Counted from the stretch's first letter, positions 10,771 through 22,514 are shown. The stretch: DNA of 64,000 bases from Tanypteryx hageni (GCA_028673005.1 CM054120.1:61936057-62000056), one strand, 5' to 3'. Made by a program: numbers and translations. The notes: generated from the letters alone by a model not told the origin.

Positions 10771-11559
10771 CAAACAAAGTTTGTAGAGCATAATGATATT
10801 TAGAACTTTTAAATTTAGAAAAGGGTGTATTCCCTACTTCAATTGTTTTTGGAGTAGAAGACTTTCAGGAGCGATTATGACAGGAGGGGGGAAAGAAGAC
10901 AGGGAGGGCAGAGAAGTCACACACTCGGGGAAAGAGAGGGGAAGGAATAGACCTGGAATCTGCACTCATCCTCCTGAAGATATGTGATTAATTGCTATAG
11001 AAAAATTGTTCACTTACTAAAAGATTTGGCTGTATTATTTTTTAAATGAAAATTAAAAACCACTGCCAAAAAGAGAGCATCGATCCAAACCCTCACTTAT
11101 TCCCTGAGACCACAAGATTCATCACAATATATTGGCATAAATTCAGTTTTAAGCCAGATATCAAGAAAAAATAAATATCTACTATCATAAACAACAACTT
11201 TTGTTTAACCCATTCAAGTCAAAACCTTATCCAGTCATAAGTATTTTTATATTATCAAAAATGTAAAATATTATGCTGATTTCATGAATAGATTTTGAGT
11301 TAGATCGCCTACAACATTGGTCACACACACACACACAGGCACACCAACAGACACATGCAGACATGCTAATCCATCATCAAAAAAATAATCAAAACTTGTT
11401 CATAAGACTAGAGAATGTGTTTTTCAGTTGAAATCTTTAATTTGGTTTTTTCATGAAAACTATACTTACTTTATATGATGTATAGGATCAGAAATCTTGA
11501 TCAGCCTGCATTGCACTGAATAGCTATACAAAGAGCTTATTTTCAATGCTTGAATTCTG
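10771..11559. other. Non-coding spacer with short CA repeat
   Basis: No gene seen. (CA)n lies at about 11322-11337. The segment at 11280-11380 resembles LINE/SINE tails that carry ACACACAGACA-type sequence, also seen at 15830-15850. A purine-rich patch is at 10880-10950. Confidence 0.4.
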
Positions 11560-11969
11560 AATTCCAAAAAGCATTTTTAATTAAGGAGAATATTTTGGCA
11601 TAACTAACATTTAATAAGAGTCCCAAGAGAAAATCAAATGCCTTTAATAAAAAATAATATCATATGCCGGGACCCGAACTCCAGATCTGCTTATCTGGGA
11701 ATACGAGACTTGTGCTCAGATGAGCACAGCCACTTATGCTGCGCAAGTGCTAGAGTGAAAAGCTGTAACCATAGCATTTAAGTAATGCATAGCTTAAAAC
11801 AGTCTGCTTTACTCCAATTCTAAATTACGTTATTATTCCTGATATCCATAACAATACAGAGCTATGAAGTGGTGTATAACACCACCAGACATGCAATGCA
11901 TTCACACCATGTGTTTGGAGCAACCCTGCATAGACCTTGCATTTACTTTTGCACCCGATAGTACAAGTG
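11560..11969 (-). repeat. SINE-like dispersed repeat R2, copy B
   Basis: Reverse-oriented partner of 3446-3925. It lacks the roughly 85-base segment present in copy A. It includes the tRNA-like block GGACCCGAACTCCAG (minus sense CTGGAGTTCGGGTCC). Confidence 0.5.
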
Positions 11970-11999
11970 TGGAAAGTACTGTAATTGCTTTGTTATTAC

Positions 12000-14631
12000 T
12001 AGACCGCGGATTTTTAGGTTCTAAAAATTAAGTTTTAGGCGACTAAAATAGGCTCTTTAAGTAGCTTAATTAGGCTTTATAAAATGTAAAATAGGCTCTA
12101 AAAACTATTTCCAAAAATTACCAGTCAACGAAACATTATTGATTTGTTTTCAAAGAACATAAAAATATTTTCCTACTATGCATTGAAACTTATTCTTATG
12201 GTTAATTTACCATGTGTTACAGAGAAAATACTATCTACATTACATATAGTAATACTGACTGAAAACACTATTCAAGTATATATTTAAGTACTATGCAGAA
12301 TGTTTGACAAACTGTTTCATTCGGAATTCCCATAATGAATTTGACACCTCTTTGCGTTTATTCCTCAAATTTCCGGTAGTTGGCCTCACAGTAAATGACA
12401 AGCACCTTTTCTAAGTTTTCTAGCACAAAACTATGGCATTTGTCAGTTAATATCATCTTGTAAGCAAAATAAGAACGTTCGACATCAACTGATGTGACGG
12501 GGGCAAACTACAACTTAGGTGCATGTTGAAATGAAATTTTGCACTCAACTTCACTGGATTTTCCTGCCAGTATATCTGCTGCTGTACATAGGCTCTGCAG
12601 ACCTGAGTTCTTTTGTAGCACTTTTTCTAGTTTGGCTCTTACTTTTCCCCCACTTCGCCTGGCGTTTCCTTGATTTTTTGTTTCACTTCATTCAGCAAAG
12701 CAGTATTTTCGTAGATGGGTTTTTCTGAGCCCTCCAATTCAGCCAAAATCCACACAAGGGATGTATAGTGGGATCTAATATACACCAAATCCTTGGGACT
12801 GGAGGGATCATCCAGCAACATTTTCGCCGAAGTGACACAGGCAGTATCCTCGGCTAGATTTGCCACAACTTCCTTGACATGAAGGATATGCTCACTGTAA
12901 AATTCAGCTGCTTTCAGCCATGTGCCCCAGCGGCTGAGCACTGGCACAGGTGGCAGAGGGACATCGGGCAGTTTTTTTCAAAAAGCCTGTTTTCTTGTTG
13001 GTGCCTTGACGAAGACCTTCTTCACGGTGGAGATCAATTTGTTCACCTTGGGGATTTCCAGTCTTATTTGCTCTGCTACGCGGTTCAAACCACGGGCAAG
13101 GCATGTCACATGCACAAGGGAGGGATAGAACACCTTGAGGAACTGCAGGGCAGCATCTGTGTATAGGAGCAGCACTTTCTCTTCATCTAGATGGTTGGGA
13201 TACAGCTATTTCAGTCGATTGTTCACAGAATGTGCTATTGTTTCCTGATTTGTTTTGGCAAGTTATTTTGTGCAGATGAGGTAGGCTTTGGATGGCACAT
13301 CTGGGTCCAATTTCCCAACAACTAAGTTGACCATGTATCTGCTGAGAGCGTCAGTGGTTTCGTTGATTGATAGCCAAATATGTGAATCTCCAATGTCCTC
13401 CCGTATCCAGCACATTGCATCATCGTACATGGGTTGTACGTAATTCTTGCCTAGCGTTGACTCAGAAGGTACCGACTGATGGCAGTATCGTTCTAGGAAC
13501 CCCTTGAATGTTGGAATTTCTAGTGTTCTGAATGGAATGTTGGCTGCCACAATTGCATGACACTAATCTGCATCAAACTGATTCTTCTTGCAGGATCCCT
13601 CAGAAGTTTTTGTTAAAAGCGTTTGTTTCATCTTCGATTTGCTTTCAACATTTGCCTTATGTAGCACTCCTTGCACATGCTGAGTTAGGTGGGTTTTTTT
13701 ATAACTCGAAACCTACAAAGAAAAGTTCTGAAAAAATAATTAACCTTAAAAATACGGAAATAATCTAATAAATATTGAAATGGGACAAAAATATAAAATT
13801 TACTTTAGAGCTACGAAAGTCCGCAGCTGAATTGCTGGACATTTTGAATAACCACGTCTATAGTTACCATAAAATGGCTCGTATAAACAAAAAATCTAGA
13901 TGGGTGTTGCCTTAAAGATGACAAGCAATTCACGGCCAATAATTCGCTGCAAGCCAGCATTACAATGTACTTACCCCCTTGTTGCATGCTTGACAGAAGA
14001 TAATTTTTTCATCCGAACTCTTGTAGCCACTGACGTATTAAATAAGCTTTCGAACTTGCTACTTTATGCATTGCACTTGCACAATTTTCACGTTCACACT
14101 TCTCACCTTCACCCTCTGCGGTCTAGAGATGGACTGCAGGGTTATTCTCGTTTTCCCGTGTCACACAATATGGCAATGTAACGATGAGAAATTAACGCAA
14201 CATCAGATTGAACCCATTGTTACATTGTTGCATCGCGCGACACAGGGAAACAATAGCACCGCCGGATGCGTGACAGGTCTGAGCTGGTATTCGCCACCTG
14301 ATCATGACCGTGGTGTGAAGGACATTTTCCCAACCCTCAACTGAACATTGTACAGTCAGTTTAAAAAATATGACTAGTACCAAAATCTGCTTTTGTTGTC
14401 GATTTTTTCTACAAAATTAGCCCTTTTTACGCTTTTTTGCATGAAAATGGCAAAAATAAGCATTAACGTCGAAATAGGCATTTTTAGGCATTCATGTCAA
14501 AATAGGCATTTTTAGGCACTATAAAATATACGTTTTCGGGGTTAATAATTCATGAAACGTATATATACAATTGTATATTCAGATATCTACTCAGGAAATA
14601 AATAGGTTTTTACCTAAAGATCCGCGGTCTA
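12000..14631 (-). mobile_element. hAT element with intact ends
   Basis: The ends are TAGACCGCGGATTTTTAGGT and, reversed, TAGACCGCGGATCTTTAGGT (19 of 20 match). They are flanked by a perfect 8-bp duplication GTTATTAC at 11992-11999 and 14632-14639; 8-bp duplications are the hallmark of hAT. Both subterminal regions repeat AAAATAGGC motifs (about 12030-12100 and 14455-14515), typical transposase binding sites. The encoded gene on the minus strand is decayed. Length is 2632 bp. Confidence 0.88.
12365..13860 (-). pseudogene. hAT transposase, decayed
   Basis: Recognisable blocks in 5' to 3' order on the minus strand: a degenerate N-terminal linker (about 13560-13700); MAANIPFRTLEIPTFKGFL (13263-13550) with WLSINETTDALSRYMVN, which carries the first acidic residues of the catalytic core; HVTCLARGLNRVAEQIR (12978-13175); a RWGTWL block (12639-12947); and the C-terminal dimerisation motif SVDVERSYFAYKMIL (about 12465-12505). 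These match the hAT family in which NxDxTTD, HxxCxxHxLxRVAE and RWGTW are conserved. Several stops and frameshifts separate the blocks. No BED finger is readable. Confidence 0.75.
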
Positions 14632-14723
14632 GTTATTACACATTTTGAAGGTAATTAAAAGTATTTTTTACCTTATAATGCTAGGTTTTTTATTTGCGGT
14701 TGTTTTCTTTTATTTTCTGTTAA

Positions 14724-14860
14724 CCTTTAATGGACAGGCATCCCCATATGGGGACACTAAATGCATGCTTTCATGGCCGAGTGATGCCGTACAGCGATGC
14801 AGTATGTTAACGCATTTCAGATTTTGCTCCATCCTTATTGGATCTTGTATTTCCTGATGT
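14724..14860 (+). mobile_element. Solo piggyBac-like left end
   Basis: TTAA at 14720-14723 is followed by CCTTTAATGGACAGGC and then the perfect 14-base palindrome TCCCCATATGGGGA at 14741-14754. This is the same layout (TTAA, short terminal repeat, palindrome within about 35 bases) as the other piggyBac left ends in the window. No matching right end was found, so the extent is uncertain and the call is by analogy. Confidence 0.35.
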
Positions 14861-15004
14861 ATGTTCTTTGAGCTTCGATATCAAAAAATATGAGATGCAC
14901 TAACATAAATGGCTGCCATACGATAAAGACTGCATTATTTATCTTAAAAAAGTGAATTTTTTAAGGTTGGCTGGGAACACTCTCTGACAATAACATGGCA
15001 TCTT

Positions 15005-15095
15005 ATGGGAAAATAGGACTTGCACTTGGCAAATTTGCATTTCGTGTCAGTTTCCCAGAATCAATTATTTGCAAAGTTCAAAAAGGTGGCATATT
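15005..15095 (-). repeat. MITE-like repeat end fragment
   Basis: On the minus strand it reads CACCTTTTTGAACTTTGC, then ACTGACACGAAATGCAAATT, matching the left end of the element at 17470. Only one end is present. Confidence 0.5.
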
Positions 15096-16682
15096 TTAAG
15101 TATTCAGAGGAAGTCTTCTCAAAAATAATTTCATGGATCCTTTCCATGTCATAGTCACCAATAAAAGACAGCATGTGCTGAGATCAATGAAGAATATGCG
15201 ATTTAATAATGTAAACTTTGTTGAGACAATTGTGCAATGAATGACTTCAGAAAAAAATCTGGACCACCACCTAACAAATATGCAAAATATGAAAAAGGAT
15301 TTGTAAAAGGAAGAGGAATGAAAGAAAAACATCTGATGTGGCCACAACATGACTTTCTTCATACCTGTAATATTTCTAAAAATTCCAAATAGATAAAATG
15401 ATATTGGATATAGCCAGGAAGCTCCAACAATTAAGAAAATAAAAAGGAGAATTACAAATTGTAAGATGTAACTAAGCATAAAGTGTCTACAATAGTCACC
15501 GGCAGGTGGTGTGCTGGTGGCAGCCAAATAAAATAGTTTTTAAAATATCTCTTAAACAATGCATTATATATGTATAGGAAAATATTTCAAGTAAACATTG
15601 TAGAAAATCAAACTTCTTACAACTTTTATTCCAAGACCTTTTTACATTTATCATATATTAAAGCAAATATTTCAAAAAAACGGATGTGACAAGAGTAAAT
15701 ACCCACTTCTGGCTGACTGATTTTTACTAAAAATTAATCAGTTCTTTTCCCTTTAACAAAAATGCCAAATATAAAATTTTGCATTGATCCATTCAATAGT
15801 TTTTTAGTTTGAGCACCCAAAAAATTACGGTCACATACACACAGACATCATCGATAAAATAGTCAAAACGTCACTATATGCTCACTGCCAACAATTACTT
15901 GATTAATTAGGCATGCATTAGGAAATATATTCCAGTTGATGAGAAATTGCAATATTTAATCATGATTTTTGGAAAAACTATCAGCCCTATATGCCCAAAA
16001 GGGGAGTTTGCAGTGTTCCTGGAATTCAGAGTTATACACCTACCAACTTTCATATAAACCCATGATCCCATGTCCTCCCCTTGTAAGTAATCAACATTTT
16101 ATTTTCCTTTCTCAATGAACACATGACTGAGGAAAAATGAAAAGTATTACATACTCATGTATAGGATGCACTACATTTTTATCCCAAAAAAATTGGAAAA
16201 ACTGCATCATATACACAGGAATTTACAGTAAATATAAAGACAGAAATAGAAAATTTTCACAAACCTGGCATTTGAGTTCTTGCATGGACATAATATGCAG
16301 CAGAAGATGGCAGAGCATATGTTACTGGGCCTTCTTGATGAATGCCATTTGGTGGATGAGATGCTGGTGCCACCATCAGAGATCTATGAAGTATTGCTCC
16401 AGCAGATATGATGGTTTCATCATACCCTTAGATCAAAGAGAAATACAGAAATTTATATATCTTATACTTTATGTCCTTAAAATTTGGTCTACACAAGTAT
16501 ATACTACTTGTGTAGACCAAATTTTAAGGACATAAAGTAGGGGTGCTCATTATACATGTGTAACACATTTGTGAAGTTAAAATAAAAAATTGATGTATAC
16601 CTACCTTGCACCTGATTCTCGCATTTTGGGTTAATTGAGGGGAAAATCACAGTAATTATCAATAATCCAGCTTATACATATA
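15096..16682. other. AT-rich stretch, no gene; contains a 34-bp-arm palindrome
   Basis: No coding unit is recognised. A minus-strand open frame at 15096-15527 encodes a hydrophobic low-complexity string and matches no family I know. Near 16155-16225 the pair GTATAGGATGCACTACA and TGCATCATATACAC looks like the ends of a small Tigger-type MITE. A near-perfect hairpin lies at 16466-16538. Confidence 0.4.
16466..16538. repeat. Perfect 34-bp inverted repeat with 5-nt loop
   Basis: The left arm 16466-16499 (beginning ACTTTATGTCC) and right arm 16505-16538 are perfect reverse complements separated by TATAC. It can extrude as a cruciform or form an RNA hairpin if transcribed. No adjacent gene explains it. 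Confidence 0.85.
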
Positions 16683-17084
16683 CAGTTAAACTTGGTTAGT
16701 ACATTCCTCATTAGCACGTTTTCCTCTTTAGTACGTCGATTTCTCAAGCTCCCGATTCCATTCCATTTAAGTACTTGTTAAAAATATCTGGTTTGTATGT
16801 TTTAAAATAATATGTTTCTTGGTTAGTATGTTCAATGAATCTTCGCAAAAAAACACACCACTCCATTACTTGCCTCTTAAGTAAAGGCGGAAGAATAAAA
16901 ATGCAGATTCAAGTTATAAATCATTAAAAATGGAATAGGTCCCTCAGTTTTATGATCATATAATAAATATTTCGGTCTTATGGAAGAACAAATCACAGCT
17001 AATTAGCCATAGCGCTGTAGACGACGTTCCATTCCACACATTCTCAAAGCAACGATACCACCGTCTGCCAGACCATGTCAATAG

Positions 17085-17321
17085 TTGACATACATAAACA
17101 GCAGGTGGCAGAAAATGAAGATGGTGGTGATGAAGAGGAACCATAGCCAGAATGTTCCCAGTCTGTCAAAAACAGTTAAGGCTATGGACATAGTACACCG
17201 ATACGTGACTAGTTTTGTGGTAGGAGACGATGTTATCAATCTTATTACAAAGTTGGACTCAAAAATTTATGAACTGGGGATTAAAAATAAAAAACAGAGT
17301 ACTGTGGACAAGTTTTTTTAA
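17085..17321 (+). pseudogene. C-terminal remnant of a Tigger transposase with PIP-box-like end
   Basis: The 78 codons end in KKQSTVDKFF then stop. QSTVDKFF fits the PCNA-interacting (PIP) box QxxhxxFF. The preceding AMDIVHRYVTSF aligns by eye with ALEVVRRYLTSF in the element at 57.5 kb, so this is the C-terminus of the same broad family. HTH and catalytic domains are missing. The first Met is not a real start. Confidence 0.6.
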
Positions 17322-17469
17322 GAAAATGTGAAACATTTTCATGATTTTCGTGCATGGACTCCACCATTTGACTAGCCTTTGATTCGATATATCGATCGAT
17401 ATATCATTTGGTAGTCTATAGCACAAATAGGTACCTATAGAATTCTTTCTACAGACAAATGTTGATTAA

Positions 17470-17737
17470 AGTGCACCACCTTTTTGAACTTCGCGCATAA
17501 TTGGTCCTGGAAAAGTGACACGAAATGCAAATTCGCGAAGTCCAAGTCCTATTTTCACATAAGACGCAATGTAATAATGGAAGTATGGTTCCAGTCAACC
17601 TAAAATATGTCACTTTCTTATCATAAATAATGCAATTTAATCAGCGCGAAACAAAAGTAATAGTCTTAAAAAGTTTTGTTGCAAAGTGCAAATTTGCCAA
17701 TCGCAAGCACGCGAAGTTCAAAAAGGTAGTAAAGTCT
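17470..17737. repeat. MITE-like element with both inverted ends
   Basis: The left end CACCTTTTTGAACTTCGCG (about 17473) and right end CGCGAAGTTCAAAAAGGTAG (17714-17733) are inverted. Inner sequences match copies at 2562, 15005 and 36236. It may be bordered by TAAAGT on both sides. It is nested inside the Tigger relic. Confidence 0.6.
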
Positions 17738-17832
17738 ATGTGAATGTATGTAACTTGCTTAGCACATTTTGCTTGTTAATACGTTCATTTGTCCTGTCTC
17801 CTGCAAAAACGTACTAACCAGGTTATACTGTA

Positions 17833-18545
17833 TTAATTAAATGTATCAAACACCTAATGACTTCCTAACAATTGTATTTTCAGCCTCTACAAACATTCCA
17901 CATTTCACTAGGTAATGAGCTAATTGTTATAATCTCCTGCAAAATCGCCAGATAGACTTTCCCACAAAACATGTATCAAAAACAAAAAACCTAGTACATA
18001 TATGCAAATTGAAGCAATTTTTTTAGTTAATGAATATATTATATATATAATCAACAATGTAAGTAATTTAAAACCCATAGAATTCATCATCCTCAGCACA
18101 TATAAACTATGCGAGGAAGGCGATCACAATAAGCAATGAAATTTAAGATTTTGTATTTAATACTGACATTAAATATCTCTAGCCATTCAGTATTTCGTAA
18201 ATAAGAATTACATATAGTTTCATAAATTTAAAATAAATTGCATGTTTAATAACAAGAACAGTGTTCTGCTGCATTAGGTCCAATTCAAGCACTGATGGCA
18301 AGTAATTGTTCTAAACACCCATGTATTAGTATTGTTCTTCACGCAACTTGATGTCATAGTCACAGGAGCCACTATTTGATCATAGGTCGTAAAAATATAT
18401 GAAAATATCATAAAGAATAATAATAATACTCAATGCATAGTTATTAAAAGTGTGTGGGAAGTGAAATAACAATTTTGATAAGAGCTTATATTAAATAATT
18501 TTTATTTGTTTACGTAGTTTTGATTCCTTGCGAGAAAGAACAAAG
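17833..18545. other. AT-rich spacer, no feature recognised
   Basis: I see no gene, repeat or paired ends here. The LINE to the right ends abruptly at about 18550. Confidence 0.5.
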
Positions 18546-18549
18546 ATTT

Positions 18550-19588
18550 TTAATGTCGTGACTGTTCTAAGATTTCTAATACATATATCCTATCGAGACG
18601 TGCCCGACCGCCGTTTGGTTGCAGGGTCCCAAAAGTGTAGCCCCGAGAGTGCCCATGCATTTCGATCCTGGCATCCTCTAACCCACGAGTTACCACCAGT
18701 GTCTTAAGTGCCTCTGCAATGCAAGGATTTCTTTCTCTCCCGCTCGTTCTGTCCTCCGTGGGGAAAAGAGTGGAGTTAAAGTCACCTTCAACTAGGAGGC
18801 ATTTCCTTCTGCCTAGATTGGACGTATTAAAACAAGCGATATGCTCATCCAAGGCTTTCATAATGGCAAGTGCAGTTGTTGCTTCGTGAGGCATATAGAC
18901 CGAGACTATTAAATACTCGCTCGGAGGTGAACCAAAAACTAACCTGGTCTCCTGAGCATGGCCATCATATATGACCTCGTCACTCAGGTGATGTATGTCC
19001 AAGTTGCTTCTCAGCCCGATCGCTGTACCAGAATATGGAGTCCAGGGAGTGTTAAAAGTAAAATCATATTCGGGAAGCGCTTTCGAAGGCAAGATTTCGG
19101 TGTTAGTTTCCTGTAGAAGGCAAATCTCAGGTCACCACCATCTGAGAAACATGGTCAGTGCTAGCCATTTAGCTTTGCTTCGGACAGATTTTACATTCAA
19201 AGATAAAATATTCAGTTTAGCCATCAAGAATAAACAGGTCAGAGCGGGCTTAAAAGGAAAAAAAGTTTAAAATGGAGCAATAAAATACTGTGCTATTGGT
19301 GAGGTTGGTTGCTAGTCTGCCCATGCATGTTCGGAGCACTCTGTTTTTTATAATAGGTTTTAAGTCAAGGAGCGTGTCAATTAGCGTGTCCTTGTCCTGC
19401 GTGTATTTGTCAACCACACTATTGGGGTCGGAACTGCCTCTTACTTCACTGAAAAAGCCCTCTAACCTGTCCAAGGATAAATTGGTAAAGCCTGGATTAT
19501 GTTCGAAATAATCTTTTATTGCTAGTAGAATTTCACTAAAAGTTTCCCTTGTTACTTCTACCATCCTATTTTTTCTGTCGGCCCTCAC
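18550..19588 (-). pseudogene. LINE ORF1 tail and ORF2 endonuclease domain
   Basis: The AP-like endonuclease would nick target DNA to prime reverse transcription. From about 19225 down: a NVKSVRSKAKWLA-like block, a stop near 19134, LPSTGN/LLQETN (the Glu-containing motif), then in the frame at 18550-19092 SGTAIGLRSN, LIVSVYMPHE, GDFNSTLFPTEDRTSG and RLDRIYV. These are the usual endonuclease signatures in order. The frame ends at 18550 without entering the reverse transcriptase. The 112-codon frame at 19250-19588 is probably the ORF1 tail. Confidence 0.65.
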
Positions 19589-21135
19589 TTCCTTGTGGGT
19601 GAAAGAGCAGCATTTTTACTTCTTCTCTCTTCCATGTTTTTTCTCTTCACTGTAGATCTCACACCTTCCACGGGGGAACCTCGTCCCATGTCAGTCCCAT
19701 AGGCTAGTTGATCCATTGTTGCAAGACAGGTCATCTTGTCATTTAGAGGGTGAGAGAGGCTATAGTTAGTAACCTCCTCGCTAGCACATGGGAACGGCAA
19801 AGGGGATGGTTAAGGGGCGGAGGACAACGGGGCTGGAGATGGGTCGGGGGCAGAGGAAGGCATGGAAGGGATTGGGGAGGGGGGAGACAAAGGAGGGCTT
19901 CAAAGGAGGGGATGGGATGGATGGAGTGGGGGAGGTGAACGGAGATGAGGAGGCATTGGCAGAGGTGGGTAAGGTCGAAATAGCTTCACTTGAGTGTGAG
20001 AGAAACTCGTTGGCACCAGAAATGCCTCCCAAAGGCACAGATTGTGCTTGGTCCAACGAGGGGGGGAGGGACTGAGTCCACCTATGGGCAGTTCTTCGAT
20101 TGGTGGCCCTCTGTGCCACAAGTAAAGCACCTCATGTCAAAATTTAGGAAAATGTGGTGAGGTGTAATCCCTAACTCAGGGATTTGCACTCCCTCTCTCC
20201 TCATGACATACAATTGCCTTCTCCAGCCCCCTATGTGAGTGAAACCCTCACGATGAATGCCAAGAGACAGCGTCTGAATGGGAATCACTATCCTCATTGC
20301 TTGGCTAAGGAGCTCAATGAGGTCAGGGTCTACCGACTCTGGTCGTCATTCTTCTAGCGGGAGCAAAGGTACTGCCGATATTAACTCCACCGTGCCGCGA
20401 CATGAATCGGTCCACCAGCTCCTCCGATTTTAAATATACGCAGATTCTGTTGTTGGCCAACCTGGTGGCATGCGTAATTGCTTCCCTTCCTCCGAGAGCA
20501 TCACCAACAGCATATACATACTCAGAGAAAGGAGTTGATGGGAAAGCTTGCAAAATAATAGCAGTCTTTTTTGAGGGGCCGTTGGTTAAGGGAGTAACCT
20601 TTTTTGTGATAAATTTCTTCACGTTCCACGGTGTTTCGGAATCCATGGGTTGAGTAAGCCTTGCCATCTGTCCCCCAGCTATTCCGGCATATCTAGGAAC
20701 TACTGAAGGGGGAACCTCCACTTGCTTCCGCATCGACATCAAATGGTCCGGCGTTCGGGAACATACGAAAGGTGTCGGAGGAGGAATAACATTGGGAGAA
20801 CAGGTAGGAATATTTTCTCAGAGGGAAGGTGAAGAGAGATGAGGGGTGGAGGATAAAGGAGCGTAGGTATTAGGGGTGGTGGTAGCAGCGGTGAAGGTCG
20901 TAGGGGTGGAGGATATTTCTCTCAGGATATTAGCAGAGGAAGATTGAGGAACTGGTGAGAGGGGAGGTGCAAGTGTGATGGGAGCACACTCGTACGTTTG
21001 CATAGCATGATCAGGAGAGAGACTGAATTTCTCCAGTGATTGCACAGTGAGTTTGCCATTCTGACATTTTAAAACAAAGACGGAGTCTTCAGATTGGTGG
21101 ATGAATGAATTCAGTGGAGAGCTATCACATATCAC
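19585..21135 (-). pseudogene. LINE ORF1 (gag-like) with CCHC zinc knuckle
   Basis: An RNA-binding gag-like protein assembled over several frames. The N-terminal Ser/Thr/Pro-rich part (20818-21135) is followed by a middle domain (20323-20742, with WNVKKFITKKVTPL and NNRICVYLKSEELVDRF) as in LINE/Jockey gag proteins. The CCHC knuckle CFTCGTEGHQSKNC (minus strand, about 20085-20126) has spacing C-x2-C-x4-H-x4-C. A Pro/Ser-rich tail runs to about 19585. Frame changes between the blocks show it is broken. Confidence 0.65.
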
Positions 21136-21410
21136 ATTGGATGACGAGAAATCGCCATGGTAGAGAATAAATCCGGGTAAGACCGTCTAAAACCCGACCC
21201 CAAAACGAAGCCACGGGAGGAGCAAAACCCAAGGAGGAGAGGCGGCAGGGCCTCCCCTCCGAGCCGCTCATGGCTGGGCAACTTCCCAATGCTGCGGGGA
21301 AAAAGGACGACCCCAGCAAAGACCCTCTCACCGCCTGACAGAGAGCGAGCAGTCAGGGTAAAACAAAAGATGATCGCCCAAATGAACTCGCTGAGTGAGA
21401 AAAACAACTA

Positions 21411-21690
21411 AAACAGCAATAACAATAGAAATAAAAATAGCAACAAACACAATCAAGCAACAATAATAACAACAACAAGATAACCTCACCACCTCAAAAC
21501 CGAATGAAAATCCGCCAAGAAACACACAAAAAATGACAGTCAAACACAGAGAGCGAAGACAAGTGTCTGATCGGGCCGGCGTCCAAAGTGTGTGTGTGTG
21601 TGTGCATGTGCATGCGCCTGCATGGGCATGTGCATACACCTGCGTGGGCATGTGTGGGCCTGCGTGTGTGTGTAAAATATACACAGTGCC
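21411..21690. repeat. AAC/AAT-rich and TG-rich microsatellites
   Basis: 21411-21480 is an irregular (AAC/AAT)n run. 21589-21672 is an irregular (TG)n run interspersed with CATGGGCATG. The Cys/His-rich open frames here are simple-sequence artefacts. Confidence 0.7.
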
Positions 21691-22514
21691 AGTTCAAGGC
21701 AGGTACAAAGTGTTCAAGAAACCCCACGCAAAATCTTTAGGCACACAAACTGGGGAAGTACATCACAATTATATTTTTTGTTTATTTTTAATTAATTCTA
21801 AATTAGGTTAATAATCAAACTGTAGAAAAATTATTGCAAGAAAAAGTAGTAATATACAATGCAACATTACTAGAATGCTCTATTCTGCTTATCATTTACG
21901 TTCAACTCTTATTCTCCTTTGTTCCATTGAGAAGTCCATTTCTGTTGCTGCTGTAGTAAGTAGATTTGAGAATATCACACTAATTACTCACTAATTAAAT
22001 GCTAATATATTATTCTGGCATTGATATATTATAATGTGCATCAACTGTCTAGTTTTCTTTGCAATTGCATATTGGTTAATTATTTCGTATCTATAGAATG
22101 GATAGCCTTTCTTTCCCAAAAATTTGGGATGACTTCAGAAGTGATCCCGGTTATTGGCTTCTCTTAGGAACACTTAGCAATAAACCACTTATACAAAACA
22201 GTATCTGAGATAACTTTGCCTTTTTAAGTTTGTCAAACATCAACACCTTTAGTGGTACAAGCATACCTCTGCCTACTTCTAAGCGTCGCAGATTGAATTA
22301 GAATCCCCGATGTATTTATGGTATAAAATTATGGTACTACATGCATAACTGGAACAAAGGTAAACAAGGCGATGATAAATGGAACTACCAGGAGGAAAAA
22401 TGGAAGACAAATGTAAATTTAAGATTTTGGGGTCTGTAATGTAAGGGGAGACATGTAAAATTATTTATTGTAACATCGGCGGTGCTAGTGTTGCTTTGTT
22501 TACCTTTTGCATTC
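21691..22514. other. AT-rich spacer, no gene
   Basis: No open frame with recognisable content, no paired repeats and no tRNA were seen. Confidence 0.5.

Larger units (their letters stand above)
16683..17830 (+). mobile_element. Internally deleted pogo/Tigger-like element
   Basis: The ends are CAGTTAAACTTGGTTAGTAC and, reversed, CAGTATAACCTGGTTAGTAC, flanked by TA at 16681-16682 and 17831-17832. It retains only the 3' end of a transposase gene (17085-17321) and carries a nested MITE-like element at 17470-17737. At 17386-17405 lies the perfect 20-bp palindrome GATATATCGATCGATATATC. Confidence 0.75.
18550..21410 (-). mobile_element. Non-LTR retrotransposon, 5' part only
   Basis: In minus orientation it runs from a 5' leader (about 21410-21140) through ORF1 (gag-like with zinc knuckle) to the start of ORF2 (AP-type endonuclease). 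It then stops, with no reverse transcriptase, 3' UTR or tail. LINEs usually lose their 5' end, so a 3'-truncated copy suggests a later deletion or rearrangement. Layout suggests an I/Jockey-type clade; placement is tentative. Confidence 0.65.

Noticed and set aside
15096..15527. Minus-strand 143-aa hydrophobic open frame
   Set aside because: Looks membrane-like only because the DNA is T-rich on that strand; no splice acceptor before it, so not accepted as a host exon.
19750..20075. Gly/Arg-rich open frames on the plus strand
   Set aside because: Antisense shadows of the Pro/Ser-rich tail of the LINE gag-like protein.
21328..21811. Cys/His/Thr-rich open frames
   Set aside because: Products of a TG-rich microsatellite.
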